Below the pieces are notes generated by a model that made no database searches, was not told where the DNA came from, and was given only the letters and a program-made list of their open reading frames with translations. Source: Phymatolithon calcareum (taxonomy: Eukaryota > Rhodophyta > Florideophyceae > Hapalidiales). From it: a stretch of 64,000 bases of DNA. The translations under genes were made by a program, and so were the position numbers. Every line of letters starts with the position of its first letter. Within the stretch, counting starts at the first letter, position 1. The stretch spans positions 4,464,001 to 4,528,000 of the forward strand of contig OZ345353.1 in NCBI GenBank assembly GCA_977006965.1. Direction: 5' to 3'. Shown here in pieces: positions 51,979 to 63,267 of this stretch.

Positions 51979-54354
51979 ATGACTCCAGAGTTCGTTTTAT
52001 TTCACTGTGTACCCGTTGCGGCCGTTGTGCAGTGCTTTCAAGGTTCATTGTCTTCAAGAAACGAACTGTTTCAGTCCTTCTTCAATGGCATTTGTGTGGA
52101 CGAGGAGTTCAAATCAATGTCGACCAACAGAGCGCAGTTTGTTCGCAACGAGGGCATTGCGAATGCAGCGAAGGAAGTTTTCTGCGAGATTTCTGCAAGG
52201 AAGGAGCCAAGAGCGAAACACCTGAGACAACACCATTCTACTATCAAGGCGGAGATGTGGAATCGAATTGAGAACGCACGGGAATTTTTCCGTCATATTC
52301 CCTCGTACGGTGCATCTGTCCTTTGGCTGCTTCCAACCGCGGACGTGATTATTCTCATTGCCTTGTTTGTCGAAAGGCAGAATGCGGAAGAGCCTAATGC
52401 TAACTTCGAAACTAATCATCTGATTGATTTGTACGAATTTGCCCTCAAGTGCATTCATATACCGGCCGACAACACGATCAAGCTGTTCCGCAAACAAATA
52501 TTCAGCGCGTTTCTAAATATTTTCGTGCCTTCGAAGATGGCTGAAGCTGCAGACATGAGGCGGCGCACGGTCAATCAGCTTCTTTCAGAGGGAAAAAAGG
52601 AAATTAAGACTTTTTCTTTCTCCTGGATGAAGATGAGCAACTTTCGAAATCTCAAGAACCCTTATGAAGACAGCTTCCCTGGTGCTGTGCTCAATGTAAT
52701 TTCGTCTATGACAGAGTCGAAAAACGAGGTTGTAGGGCCGTTGATGGGCTTTGCAGAGGCCGCTGTGATGGAACTGGATGCTAGTTTTCAGTCTATTCGC
52801 AATGTGACTGATTCGGGGCAGAGCTGTCATTCCTTTATTGGAAAAAACGGATGTGCGTACTTGCGTCTCTGGGGCATGGAGCAGCAAATTTTCTCCTTCT
52901 GGTTCTCTATACGAAAGCTCATTGACGAGTGGGGAGGATTCTCTTCGTCGAAACAATTCATCGAGAAGATGACTCGGACATGGGCCGACGCCGTTCAGAT
53001 TCCATCGTTCTCTGATGTCCTTTCGCCGTCTTTCTCCCATCGAGTCGCTCGAGAGCTCAAAAGTGGTCTCTTCATCTCAGAACTACAGAATTTCTTCGTA
53101 AAGCGGCGCGGGGTAGACCCGCAACAGAGTAACGTCAACATCCCCGCGCACAACGACATTGATTCCGCGTCACAGAAGGCAGTAGAAGAGTTCCCAAAGA
53201 TCCAAACCTCTGGCCAAACGAAGCGGAAGAAATCGTCAACCGAACAGTGTGCCGTTCCGAAACGAAAGAAGATCAAGGAACGGTCTTTCTCCTCACTTGC
53301 AGAGCTGGGCGAGAATAAACCGCAGCTCCACCGGGAGGAAGAGACGCAAATGAACGAAGTGAAACTCCAGGATGAAATCAATGCCGATCCGCTGGGCGAG
53401 AAGGAAGCGCAACTCCAGACGCATCGACGAAGGGAGAAGGAAATAGAGCGGCAGCACGACGAACAAGCCCAACTGCAACGTGAGAATGAAGAACGACAGG
53501 AGCGCGAAAAGGAAGTGCAGCTGCAGCGTGAGAAAGAAGCACGGCAGATGCAGCGTGACAGAGAAGCACAGCAGCTGCGCGAGAAGGAAGCGCAGCTACA
53601 GCGAGAGAAAGAAGCACGGCAGCTGCGCGAGAAGGAAGCGCAGCTGCAGAGAGAGAAAGAACTACGGCAGCAGCGCGAAAAGGAGGCAAAAATCCAAGAT
53701 ATCATGAAACAAGCAGAGGGAAGGGCCGAAGAAAGCATTGGAACAAAAGCGGATGTGAGGGCCCGCAATGTCAATGACGCTGAATTCGTCAACGATATCT
53801 CAAAATTTTTGCATTACATCGAAAGCGAGATTGCCGCCGTAATGGCTGTTGAACTTGTAGACAGCTCAACAAAGGCGAATGCGAAGAATGCTTTACAGAA
53901 GTTCGCAGCTCGTGGGAAGAAACTTCTGGCAACCCGCGAGAACCATGTTTCGCGACAAAAAAGGGCGGTAGAAGAGCGCATGAGAGAGTTGGATAAGGAA
54001 TCTCTACCAGATATGGAAAATGAAGCTCAAGTAGCTCACAAGGTCAAGAGTGATATCAAAGATTGGTTAAGGCGGGCACGATTTGTCGATCGTGATCTTA
54101 TCTATATATTAACAAATCTGCACGAAGTACTTCCTTCTCAAACACTATGGAGGCCCGTTAATCGCAATCAGCTTTGGAACAATGATCAAGTCTTGTATTA
54201 CTACCGCGAAAGCCGCAACGTCACGCATCCTCTGAGGCAACAAAAGAAAGCATCGTCGTACGAGAAGAAATTATGTCAAGAACTTTACATGCTGCTGGAA
54301 AATGAGAAGAATTGTTTCTTTTCGGAAGACATATCCGTGGAGTTAGTAGAGTAG
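51979..54354 (+). CDS. coiled-coil protein with nuclear localisation signal, 791 residues
   Basis: ATG 51979 is the first in frame. Residues 1-400 form an unrecognised, probably helical domain. KRKKSSTEQC followed by VPKRKKIKER (about 415-435) is a strong bipartite nuclear signal. Residues about 455-590 are a charged coiled coil made of near-perfect 16-residue units such as LREKEAQLQREKEARQ. A further helical region ends in SVELVE. No enzyme motif is seen. Its tandem, same-strand position behind HSP70, both inside the B repeats, suggests a linked unit, but co-function is inference. The 5' flank (51920-51956) carries two GTGTGGCCCCTCCAC-type repeats. A downstream Met (in MSTNRAQF) is an alternative start. 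Opposite-strand Ser/Cys-rich frames are shadows. Confidence 0.85.
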   Translation: MTPEFVLFHCVPVAAVVQCFQGSLSSRNELFQSFFNGICVDEEFKSMSTNRAQFVRNEGIANAAKEVFCEISARKEPRAKHLRQHHSTIKAEMWNRIENAREFFRHIPSYGASVLWLLPTADVIILIALFVERQNAEEPNANFETNHLIDLYEFALKCIHIPADNTIKLFRKQIFSAFLNIFVPSKMAEAADMRRRTVNQLLSEGKKEIKTFSFSWMKMSNFRNLKNPYEDSFPGAVLNVISSMTESKNEVVGPLMGFAEAAVMELDASFQSIRNVTDSGQSCHSFIGKNGCAYLRLWGMEQQIFSFWFSIRKLIDEWGGFSSSKQFIEKMTRTWADAVQIPSFSDVLSPSFSHRVARELKSGLFISELQNFFVKRRGVDPQQSNVNIPAHNDIDSASQKAVEEFPKIQTSGQTKRKKSSTEQCAVPKRKKIKERSFSSLAELGENKPQLHREEETQMNEVKLQDEINADPLGEKEAQLQTHRRREKEIERQHDEQAQLQRENEERQEREKEVQLQREKEARQMQRDREAQQLREKEAQLQREKEARQLREKEAQLQREKELRQQREKEAKIQDIMKQAEGRAEESIGTKADVRARNVNDAEFVNDISKFLHYIESEIAAVMAVELVDSSTKANAKNALQKFAARGKKLLATRENHVSRQKRAVEERMRELDKESLPDMENEAQVAHKVKSDIKDWLRRARFVDRDLIYILTNLHEVLPSQTLWRPVNRNQLWNNDQVLYYYRESRNVTHPLRQQKKASSYEKKLCQELYMLLENEKNCFFSEDISVELVE

Positions 54355-54494
54355 ACCATTACAGAGCACTGGCCTACTTTGCACTTATCTTGCTTGCTCG
54401 CAAAAAGCAAGTTTCCTTCCTCCCTGGTAAAAAATGTAATCAAAAATGGTGCAACTGCTTTTGACTCAGGCGAGAATGCATTGGACGGTGCTAA

Positions 54495-55395
54495 TCTCAT
54501 CGTCCTGCATTCCATGCGCATCGCCCGACCAGTCGATCGATAGTTCAATTTGTCCTCCACTATCGCCCCCACAGCCTATTATAGAGTGTGTGGCCCCTCC
54601 ACACAAACTTTCATGGGGTGTGTGGCCCCTCCACACAAACTGTCATGGGGTGTGTGGCCCCTCCACGCAAACTTTCATGGGGTGTGGCCCCCCGCACAAC
54701 CTGCCTTGGGGTGTGTAGTTCACCTACACAACTTGCCATGGGCTTTGTGCCCCCCCTCAGCACAACTTGGCGCGACATGTGTGCGTACCCTCACAACCTG
54801 CTGTGGGGTGTGTGGCCCCCCACACAACCGGCCATGGTGTGTGTGCCCACTCAGAGAAACTGTCATAGGAGGTGTGGCCCCCCCACGTACCTGCCATATG
54901 GAGTATATCCCGCCCAACACATGACATCATGGTGTGTGACGCCACTCATACATGGAAACTGACAAAATAGGGAATAGGGAATAGAGAATACAATTCTCAA
55001 AGCTGATCGAGATGGGAAAACGCTTATATACTGAAATATCCATGCTATGAACTTGACTTCGTTCATACCTCGATTATGTGCCCTTTTTGAAAAATATTTC
55101 ATCTGACGAATACATTTGGAGTGTGCTTCTGGTTACAGCGAACAGGCTTTTTGTACGCTAGAAGGCTATCGGGTCTGTGACCCGACCACAAAACCTGCTA
55201 TAGAGTGTGTGGCCCCCCAACACAGCACGTCATGGGGTGTGACGCCCACAGTACATGGAAACTGACAGAACTAATGCAGAAGAAACTCAAGCTAGCAGGT
55301 GCTAAGATGCTTTCGAGCATAGCGGAGAGACCATTAACTGGGACGAAGCCAGGACACCCACCAACGACTTCATAATGCGGGCAAGAGACTTACTA
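54495..55395 (+). repeat. direct repeat B, right copy, downstream of the coiled-coil gene
   Basis: Begins CTCATCGTCCTGCATTCCAT and ends CTTCATAATGCGGGCAAGAG, like 48835-49215. It is longer because the ~31-bp GTGTGGCCCCTCCACACAAA...CATGGG repeats are expanded (54585-54930) and about 200 bp of unrelated sequence follows. Bases 55400-55840 hold no gene. Confidence 0.8.
54585..54930 (+). repeat. ~31-bp tandem repeats, TGTGGCCCCTCCACAC type
   Basis: About ten units alternate a TGTGGCCCC core with a short spacer and CATGGGGTG; later units diverge. Smaller clusters of the same motif occur at 48930-49060, 51920-51956 and 55195-55250. The core also resembles the GGGGCCACAGACC repeats of the LTRs in inverted orientation. 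Confidence 0.85.
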
Positions 55396-55840
55396 ATTCT
55401 TAGAATGGGCTAGCGGCGCCAGGTCTGCGAGGCCCTGATACAATGCGTTGGACGAACGCCGGAATCAATTTTTGGTGATGTACCTGGCCTAGACGTGAAT
55501 TCCGTAGTCAAGCTCGCTCCAAAGGAATAGAATAGAAGAAACATAGGCCCTCGAGTCTCTTATAGCCCCAGTACCGTAAAAGGGAAACGAATGAATTAAT
55601 TTTCAAGCGCTATATATGAGCAATCGGGGCGCAATCAGATGTGACATGTTGCTTTTCTTCTTTCGCACTGGGCCCCAGTCCAATATCATTCCTAACGTTA
55701 ATGTGTAGAATTTCGCTGAGGTCAAAGTTTGCAACAAAGAGGCTTAGGAGCTGTGTGATCTAACTACTATCCAATAATTTTTGCTGTGTTGTTACTCCTG
55801 CTCTCTGTTTCTTTGTCCGAAGGGGAGACATGGAATCTTT

Positions 55841-57480
55841 CTCCGTGTCTCGACGTATATTTAACATGGTATAGATCCGAGTTGTTCCATTGGGAACACG
55901 TGCACATGAGCGAGCCCCTAGCCGAGAAAATTGACCAGAGTTTCCCATTAAAATGCGTTCCGTATTATTTGTGAAATGCGAAAGGAAGAACAGTCTCTTC
56001 CGCAAAAGTGAGTCGAGTCTGAACAGAATGAGCTGTGTGCTGCAAAAGGAAGAACAGTTTGTAGACCAAAGATGAATTGGATCTGTACAGCATGAGCTGT
56101 GAACAGCAAATGGAAGGGCAGTCTGTACAACAAAAGTGAGTTGAATCTGTACAGTATGATGTGTGACGGGCGAAAGGAAGGACAGTCTGTACAACAAAAG
56201 TGATTTGAATCTGCACAGTATGGTGTGTGACCGGTGAAAGGAAGGACAGTCTGTGCAACGAAAAGTGAGTCGAATCTGTACAGTATGATGTGTGACCGGT
56301 GAGAGAAGGACAGTCTGTGGAACGAAAAGTGAGTCGAATCTGTACAGTATGATGTGTGACCGGCGAAGGAAGGACAGTCTGTGCAACGAAAAGTGAGTCG
56401 AATCTGTACAGTATGATGTGTGACCGGCGAAGGAAGGAAGTCTGCGCAACGAAAAGTGAGTCGAATTTGTACAGTATGAGCTGCGACCATGGAATGGAAG
56501 GACATTCTGTACAAAAAAAGTGAGTCGAATTTGTACTGTATGAGTTGTGACCAGCGAATGGAAGGACACTCTGTACAACAAAAGTGATGCGAGTCTGTGC
56601 AGTATGATGTGTGAACGGCGAAGGAAGGAAAATCTGTACAACATAAATGAGTTGAATCTCTACTCTATGAAGTATGGTTTTTCAAGGGGAAGTAATATTT
56701 CATTTGTCTTGAATACATTCCTCTTAAATATTCCCTTCTTCTGAAATCCTCGTGGTATTTGTTTGTTTTTCTAGTTTGATTGTTTTCCTGTATGGCATGG
56801 TTGCTTGGATAGTGTATTGAAAGTATGTCGAAATATGATCTGTGTGGAGGGGCCACAGACCGCTGTGGAGGATCCCTGAAGAAGGGCCACAAACCCCATG
56901 TGGAGTGGCCACAGATCCGTGTGGCGGGGCCACAGATCCGTGTGGCGGGGCCACAGACCGCTGTGGAGGATCCCTGAAGAAGGGCCCCAAAACCCCATTA
57001 GGAGGGGCCACAGACCCGTGTGGCGGGGCCACACAGTGCTGAGAGGCACACGCATTGTGGGGACAAGACTCGTATTCAAAATATTACAAAGCTTTTTACT
57101 GGTTGTTGGTAATATACGCGGCAGTCGAGGTCGACACGCAATTACCAGAAACGAGTTGGGAGATTAAAATTATATTTGGGGAATTTAAAAGGGGGAAGAG
57201 TGGCGGATCTCAGGGGGAGAAAAAAGGGGGGACCGGGAGAGGGCACGCGGTAAGGGAGGTAACACGACATAATCTTTACTCAAATCTCGTTGATCTGAGT
57301 CCCTCACTGTCTAGTCGAAGGTTGGACAAAGAAGCATCCTAGGGTTGGGTAGCAAACGTACGTGGTACACTTCCGGGTCATTGATGCGCGCGTGTACTAC
57401 AAAACGGTGCTGTTGCGGCGTGCGGTACGACTGCAGGGCCTTGAGACGCAGAGTCTCCGTGTCTCGACGTATATTTAATA
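55841..57480 (+). mobile_element. non-autonomous LTR element, isolated copy
   Basis: The 5' LTR is reduced to its last ~26 bp (55841-55866, CTCCGTGTCTCGACGTATAT then TTAACA). PBS-like TGGTATAGATCCGAG follows, then about eleven 63-64 bp repeats (55970-56680), and a 3' LTR at 56742-57480 (739 bp, with extra GGGGCCACAGA units). Downstream CTTCTATCC matches the flank of 47641. No coding capacity. Confidence 0.8.
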
Positions 57481-58303
57481 CTTCTATCCATCTCAGTTTT
57501 TCAAGAGCGAGGCCTCAAGATTAAACTGTTTTGCGATCTCTGACTTGTTTCCTATCCTCACTGATTAATGTAATGCTCAAGAAATATGGGGAAAAAGATT
57601 TCTCGGATCACTCATTCGGGGAACCTATTTGTAGTGCACGTTTCTCAATTTGATCGAATATTTACTACCATTTCGAGAAACTACTTTTTCGGAGAAGGAA
57701 GGCTAGAGACGGTGCGGAGTTATGGCGCTCTTTTCAGAATCCTGGCATAATCTGCCTCTTGAGATCATACACTTCGTGCAGACCACCGATGATGGCATGC
57801 ATGTCTAAACAAGGCAGCTACCGCCGGTGTCCCGCATGAATCGATGTCCTTGGTTATGTCGCGGGGACACATACGGCGGCAGCAGGACAGCGACCACGCT
57901 CGAAGACATCCGGGCTTTAATCGACATCGCTAATGAATGTCTTAGAGCCGCAACCACGGGCATTCGAACAGCGGCGCAGCACGAAAGATCACGATGCCCG
58001 GCCAGGTCTTTCAGAACCGTCTCGACACGGAAGTAGCGGCATTCGAGAATCCGCCGCGCTCTAAGACGCTCCCGCGACAGTCTAGGTCACCGGACAGCGC
58101 ATGGGCGCCAGAACCGGTACCCGCCTGGAAGAACCTTTTGGCGTTTTACGACCGGGCCAAGAACGCCTTCTGCACGTTTTCTGTGCGACCCTCTAAAAAG
58201 GTTGAGACAGGCTGCGCCGCGCTGCAACAAGGCGAGACTCTGTTCGTCATATTTACAGGGTCCTGCACCCGGCGGCTGCTGAAAACGTGGCTACATGCAG
58301 CGC
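57481..58303 (+). repeat. segmental duplication, right copy
   Basis: Direct-orientation partner of 47642-48467, a few percent diverged by eye. In this copy the sequence continues past 58303 without the RT fragment. Confidence 0.9.
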
Positions 58304-58611
58304 AGAGTCGAAAGCTTTGGCGGCAGTCTTACGGGCGCGTACAGTTTCCAGCAACTTCTCATGAGTCCGAGCTTTGCCGATCGAAATCCCAATACCAAGC
58401 AGCACGCAGAAGAAACCTTGATCTCCACCGCACCCATCGAAAGCTTGCAGACGCGTTTACACGAAGGGACGCACCTCGGATCGTGCCTGAACTGAGACAT
58501 GAACCGCGCGTAAAGCAGCGAACAGCGTCAAGAGCTTTTAGTACACCGACTCTCATTTTCCCGCAAGGACTCGTGCGATATCTGATTTCTCGGCGGAGGC
58601 TAGACTGGTGA
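57994..58611 (+). CDS. hypothetical protein, 205 residues (longer copy of duplicated ORF)
   Basis: ATG-started frame; its first ~105 residues equal the truncated ORF at 48155. The rest is Arg-rich (VKQRTASRAFSTPTLIFPQG segment). An overlapping upstream frame (57836-58036) is also conserved between the copies. No domain recognised. Conservation may simply reflect recent duplication. Confidence 0.3.
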   Translation: MPGQVFQNRLDTEVAAFENPPRSKTLPRQSRSPDSAWAPEPVPAWKNLLAFYDRAKNAFCTFSVRPSKKVETGCAALQQGETLFVIFTGSCTRRLLKTWLHAAQSRKLWRQSYGRVQFPATSHESELCRSKSQYQAARRRNLDLHRTHRKLADAFTRRDAPRIVPELRHEPRVKQRTASRAFSTPTLIFPQGLVRYLISRRRLDW

Positions 58612-60125
58612 GCCTCTCGAGTTGGCGGCCGTCTTTTCTTGTTGACCACCCACTCTTCAAAGTCGTTTCTAGTAGCAGGGAATAATTCGCACCGATAAAA
58701 CTACAGCAATCCGGTTCTCCGGCAAGCGGTACATCTCCGGGAGGATGTTCCTAAGAGTTATTGGACGGTGTCCAGAAACTCTAATAAAGATATGCGCGAT
58801 ACTGCTGTCCTTCTAGTGGGAGCTAGACCGTTGGACGGCGTGAAAGCAATGTCACAATAACTTCGGTTATATATTTCGAATAAAACGGCATATCTTTCTA
58901 CAGCCTGTCAAAGCAAGCAGCCTCCAGGCTTCCGCGCTATCACAATATTTCTTCCACATCTTTCTGCCTCTTGCTGCTGCGAAAAAGGTGGATGGGGAAG
59001 CGAAAGATTTTGTTCCCTCTTTAGACGGTCCGAAGCCCTATAATTGGATCAATCAGTGCTATTCCAACGGGAAGAATGCTGGACTAAATAAGGTACGAGA
59101 CAAAATGTTAAAAATTGACCCAGTATCGAGAACAAGTGTGCTTTTCATGGAGGGCCTGTGCCCCCTTGAAATATACGCTTGTCTTAGAGTACGTCCGGAA
59201 ATTGTGGCTTTATAAATAGATGGGGAAATCGAATTGTCTAGCTACCGTCGTATCTCTCTATTACACATGTTATACTAATGCTTAGCTATATTTAAAAATC
59301 GGTCCGGCATTCCACTGACGGCGCACAATATCAAACACTCTTTTAGTCGTGAATGAGGCAAAATCCAAACGGCGCTCAGTTTTGTTCCTGAACCAAGTTG
59401 AGTGATGATCTCACTATCATGTTAACGTGCGTTTAAATACGAAACCGCGTCTCTCGCATCCTCCTGCTGCTGGTCTCGAACAATACTATTGTTTGCGATG
59501 GATGTGGGTAGGAGGTAATGTACATCACGGGGGGAATGTGGAAAACAACAGGCGACCGTGGCCACGTTCTTCTTCGACAGACAGGTAGCAGGCAGGCTCC
59601 AATTCCTTTTGAATAAATTACACAAATGCAGAACGACCGCCAACTTGACGACAGATGCATGATCGGAAGCATCATGCTTTTGCATGATGCAAAAGTGCAC
59701 TATTAATGAATTCCGTGCCGATTGCTTCACTTCCGCGCTGGCTCTGCACATGAGGTTTTCATGAATGCATGCGACGTAAGAGGAGTGTGCATCAACATCC
59801 TACCATTGAGTATCTACGATGGACTATCGATATCGATCAACGACCAAGTAAACCTCTTCATTCAACTCCACATATTAGAGCTCTCATTGTCGGGCCACGC
59901 ATATCCGGCCCCCCGTGGCAGCCGCAGGCATGTCCGGTTCTACGCACCCACTCAGACGTTGCAGGAAGCGACGAAAAATGAGCGAAACGATGGTGGTGGG
60001 GGGGGAGAGAAAGTATGAAAGAAAAAATGTGTACGTTTATCTCGCAAAAGGAAAAAAAAGGAATCAAAATCTCAGTCGCCAAGTCGACAGACCAAGAGAC
60101 TCACCGCACATGCTAAAACATTCAG
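58612..60125. other. no supported gene
   Basis: Short frames only. A small perfect hairpin GCATCATGC, TTTT, GCATGATGC lies at about 59669-59690. A plus frame at 58988-59215 starts from GTG-type context and shows no domain. Confidence 0.35.
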
Positions 60126-60656
60126 TTAGACGTCAGTCAACAGTAAGCATTCTGTCTCATCGCCAAACAATCCTTGAAACAAACTTAAAGCTCCCACATG
60201 TTCCGGAACCTGTTCCCTCGCCGTCTTCTGGACCGCCAGCATCTTTCCCTTCCTTGCCGCCCTTACAGCATGCTTATTCTTCCGTCCGTCATGCAATGGC
60301 GGCGTCGTCTGTTTCCCCCGTGTCGGAAGTGCCTCCATAGCACGCTGATACTTGGGGTTACGATGCAAGCTCTTCAACAGTAGATGATCGACGCGTTCTA
60401 TATTTGCAAGATCCTGATAAAATTTCTTCGATTCATCAACTGTGGCCTTTCTCGACGTCAATCTTCGAGGGGTCGTTCGCAATACCGCCTGTGTCATCGG
60501 CGGTTGTACCAAGTACGTCCAGCCGCACTCTGCAGAACAGAAGTGATTCGCGTTCTCATCGGCGATCATCTGACCCGGCATCACACCGCCCCGCCCGCAG
60601 TTGAAGCAGCCACGAAGTATGAATGCAGCCGGAGAGGCCACCACCGGCGGCGCCAT
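60126..60656 (-). CDS. small FCS-like zinc-finger protein, 176 residues
   Basis: From ATG 60656 the protein begins MAPPVVASPAAFILRGCFNC. A CFNC, 18 residues, then HFCSAEC gives a C-x2-C ... FCS-x2-C arrangement, the core of FCS/MYM-type treble-clef zinc fingers (plant FLZ domains have the same spacing). Behind it are a Leu/Arg-rich helical stretch (ERVDHLLLKSLHRNPKYQRA) and a basic KNKHAVRAARKGK tail. Known FCS fingers mediate protein-protein contacts. The open frame continues upstream without ATG to about 60840, where TTTTAATTGCAG could be a splice acceptor, so a first exon is possible. Opposite-strand frames are shadows. Confidence 0.6.
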   Translation of the reverse strand: MAPPVVASPAAFILRGCFNCGRGGVMPGQMIADENANHFCSAECGWTYLVQPPMTQAVLRTTPRRLTSRKATVDESKKFYQDLANIERVDHLLLKSLHRNPKYQRAMEALPTRGKQTTPPLHDGRKNKHAVRAARKGKMLAVQKTAREQVPEHVGALSLFQGLFGDETECLLLTDV

Positions 60657-60859
60657 GGACGCCGTCCCTGCGCACAGCGGCGAGGCACTCCGGCTGGGCC
60701 GTGAACGAGGGATTGAATGAGTCGAAGTACGTTCGACGCGTGTCGAGCTTGGCAAAGTATGCTCGGCTGGTCGCCGCTTCGTCCACTGGGCACGTGAGCG
60801 TTGCGGGCGCCGTCTTTCTTGGACTGCAATTAAAATCCTGCGGGGTTAGTTTCAGTGAA

Positions 60860-62849
60860 TGATAAGTCCTGTTCTCTTTTCCGTTCCTGTGAATGTGTGA
60901 AGGTCTGGAAGTAGACGCTGTGGTTGCGGTGACATGGAAGTATTTACGCGGTTGTACGGTGGGGTTACTTTCGTGTGTATGAGTCCGAGTGTGATATGAG
61001 AAGAGAACGGGCAAGTGAATTATGATGAAAGACTGATTCTCCACGGCGTGTTGCAGAGCACCGTGTGGAAGATGTGAATGTCACGCCTACCGTAAAGTAC
61101 CTTACCTAAAGCCTTAACATCAGCAATTTACCGACGTTGTACAAAGAGGACCTTATTTACGCAGCACACACAACAATAGTAAAGTATATGAAACTGTACA
61201 GTGTTGCGTCAAACGGCGTTCGCCTCTATCAGAGAGGTGAACGCAGTTTATCGAAATACAGTTTGTGGACAATACAACATGGTGGTGTATCGACCAAAAA
61301 CGGACTCCTATCGGATGCAAGTGGGAGTGCGTCCCAAAAGCATCTCTTCCGAAAATATCTGCTCCATATGGCATCAAATCACAACTGTAAGATTAGCATG
61401 ATTCTCTTTCCGAATTTCCATTCATTTCAAGGAACCTTGAAATTATTCTAAAAACAACACGTCGCAGGAGACGTTCGTGGTGCATTTCAAACATAATTTC
61501 CAAACTAATTCTGAACATGTGATGATCGCGACTAAAATATGTAAGGTAATGAGTGAACCCCTCTAGGAGCATACGTAGAGTGAGAAATGTGTAAAAAAAG
61601 TCGAAACGCGAAATGTAAAGTATATTACGGACAAGGATCGAATATAACGATCGTAATAGACCAGACAACCGATGAAACTCATACAATAAGACAGTACTTC
61701 CTACTGTTTCATATGCTGAATTTCCTGAAAAAGTATCCAGCTTTGGTTTTAACGCCATACTCCAGCGCTGGCGCACCGCGCCGTGTCATCAACAAATTGC
61801 TCATTTATGAAGCTTTTCCGAATTATTTCTCTCATGAAACGATCCTCTAGATGTACAGAGCCTATGATATCATACGACGAGATGGCCCGTTCAATCTGTG
61901 AGAAATCAGTTTGGGGGTTTTACTGTTCTGTCCCCTGCCCCAGTTGACCTTCGGCTGAACCGGGGGCTATATCTGTCACACTGTACCAGTGGTCCACTGG
62001 GTATGATCGAACTGAATGTCTGTCTTACGTTACGTAGTAATTCACGCAGCATCTTTCCTAACACCTTTCCACGGAAGAGTTTTGAATCACAGGGATATTC
62101 TGACAGACTGTGGCTTACCTCATTGTTAATTGCAAGTTCTGTGCCTTAAGGAACGGGGTTCGCGGGTCACTGGCACTCGAGCATACTGCATCTTCCACTT
62201 AACGACAAAACCAAAATGAAAACTCTCGTTGGATCAACATCAACAACAATAAAACAGGTCGCTAGTTTCGTAGGATCAGATTTGAGGGCGTAAGCAGACT
62301 TTGAGAAGAATAGCACATAAGAAAAAAATCACTCTTACCAGGGAGTCAACACAAACGAAAAAAGGTAGCTTCTACTAAAAAATCGCAACATGAAAGCAAA
62401 AATATCATCACTCTCAATCGACATGTCCGATCTTATTTGCGAGAAATTCCAATCAGAGAGACCAAATGCCGCAGAAAAGGACAATCTAGGAGTTTTATCA
62501 AGATGCCAGCGATATTCTTGCTCGACGGCACATACGAAAACTCGATGATGTTTCCCTTCACCAGTTCTTTAACGTGCTGAGGTAATAAACTCTCTTTTGC
62601 CCTGAACTATTCATTGCCGTTTTTCGACAGCTGCGGAAAGGTCAAGAACGGCAACGAAAGTATGACCATTCTTCATGCAGGTTTTTGCTCGCAGTATCGC
62701 AAGATAAGAGACTATTAAAATTAAAGATTGTAATGACGGAAGAAATGACAGTTTCATGCGACATTCTTAGAAAAGTGCCAGTAGTACAAGGGGATGCGCC
62801 TATTCCATTATCCTTGCGAAAGACTCACTACTACTAGAAACGACTTTGT
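60860..62849. other. no supported gene
   Basis: Only short open frames on both strands without domains. AT-rich stretches alternate with palindromic bits. Nothing matched elsewhere in the window. Confidence 0.35.
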
Positions 62850-63265
62850 ACAGACTCGACTCACTTTTGTTTTACAGTCTGTTCTTCCTTTCATCAGTCA
62901 CAATACTGTATAGATTCGACTCTCATTTATTGTACAGACTGTCCTTCCTTTCCCGGTCGCACATCATTCTGTACAGATTAACCTCACTTTTCTTGTAAAG
63001 TCTGTCCCTCCTTGCTCAATTCGCATATTATACTACAGAGATTATTGTCAAGTGTTTGTAGAGACTCTCTCTCTTTTCGCCATTAGTACTTCGATTGATA
63101 CTCAGCAATATTATCGGGGTCTGCAAAACAGCGGTATTGCGTCACCATCCCGCCTCTTCTTCTTCATCAGTGCAATCCAGAATTGACGGAGAACGCGAAA
63201 TGCTACGGAGTACTTTTCTGTGGCATGTTTTGAAAAAGATTTACGTTTTAATTATTTTGGCCGTC
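62850..63265 (+). promoter_or_regulatory. 5' flank homologous to the helicase 5' flank
   Basis: Three or so diverged 63-bp repeats (TCGACTCACTTTTGTTTTAC, GACTGTCCTTCCTTTC: inverted relative to 41-47 kb) are followed by blocks matching the reverse complement of 41120-41400, up to GTACTTTTCTG...TTTTGAAAA and TTATTTT. In the helicase copy the ATG follows at once; here the equivalent position reads GTCTAGCGCG, so the helicase-type start is lost. Confidence 0.65.
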
Positions 63266-63267
63266 TA

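Noticed and set aside
52995-53792. Minus-strand Ser/Cys/Arg-rich 265-residue frame opposite the coiled-coil gene
   Set aside because: Mirror image of the E/Q/R-rich coding repeat on plus; no ATG-supported domain.
48835-55395. Calling the B repeats LTRs of an HSP70-carrying retroelement
   Set aside because: No TG...CA ends, primer binding site or target duplication could be seen, and the two copies differ greatly in length.
60556-61044. 162-residue minus frame starting upstream of the zinc-finger gene
   Set aside because: GTG start and a different frame from the FCS motif; it may include real 5' exon sequence but cannot be supported as a protein.
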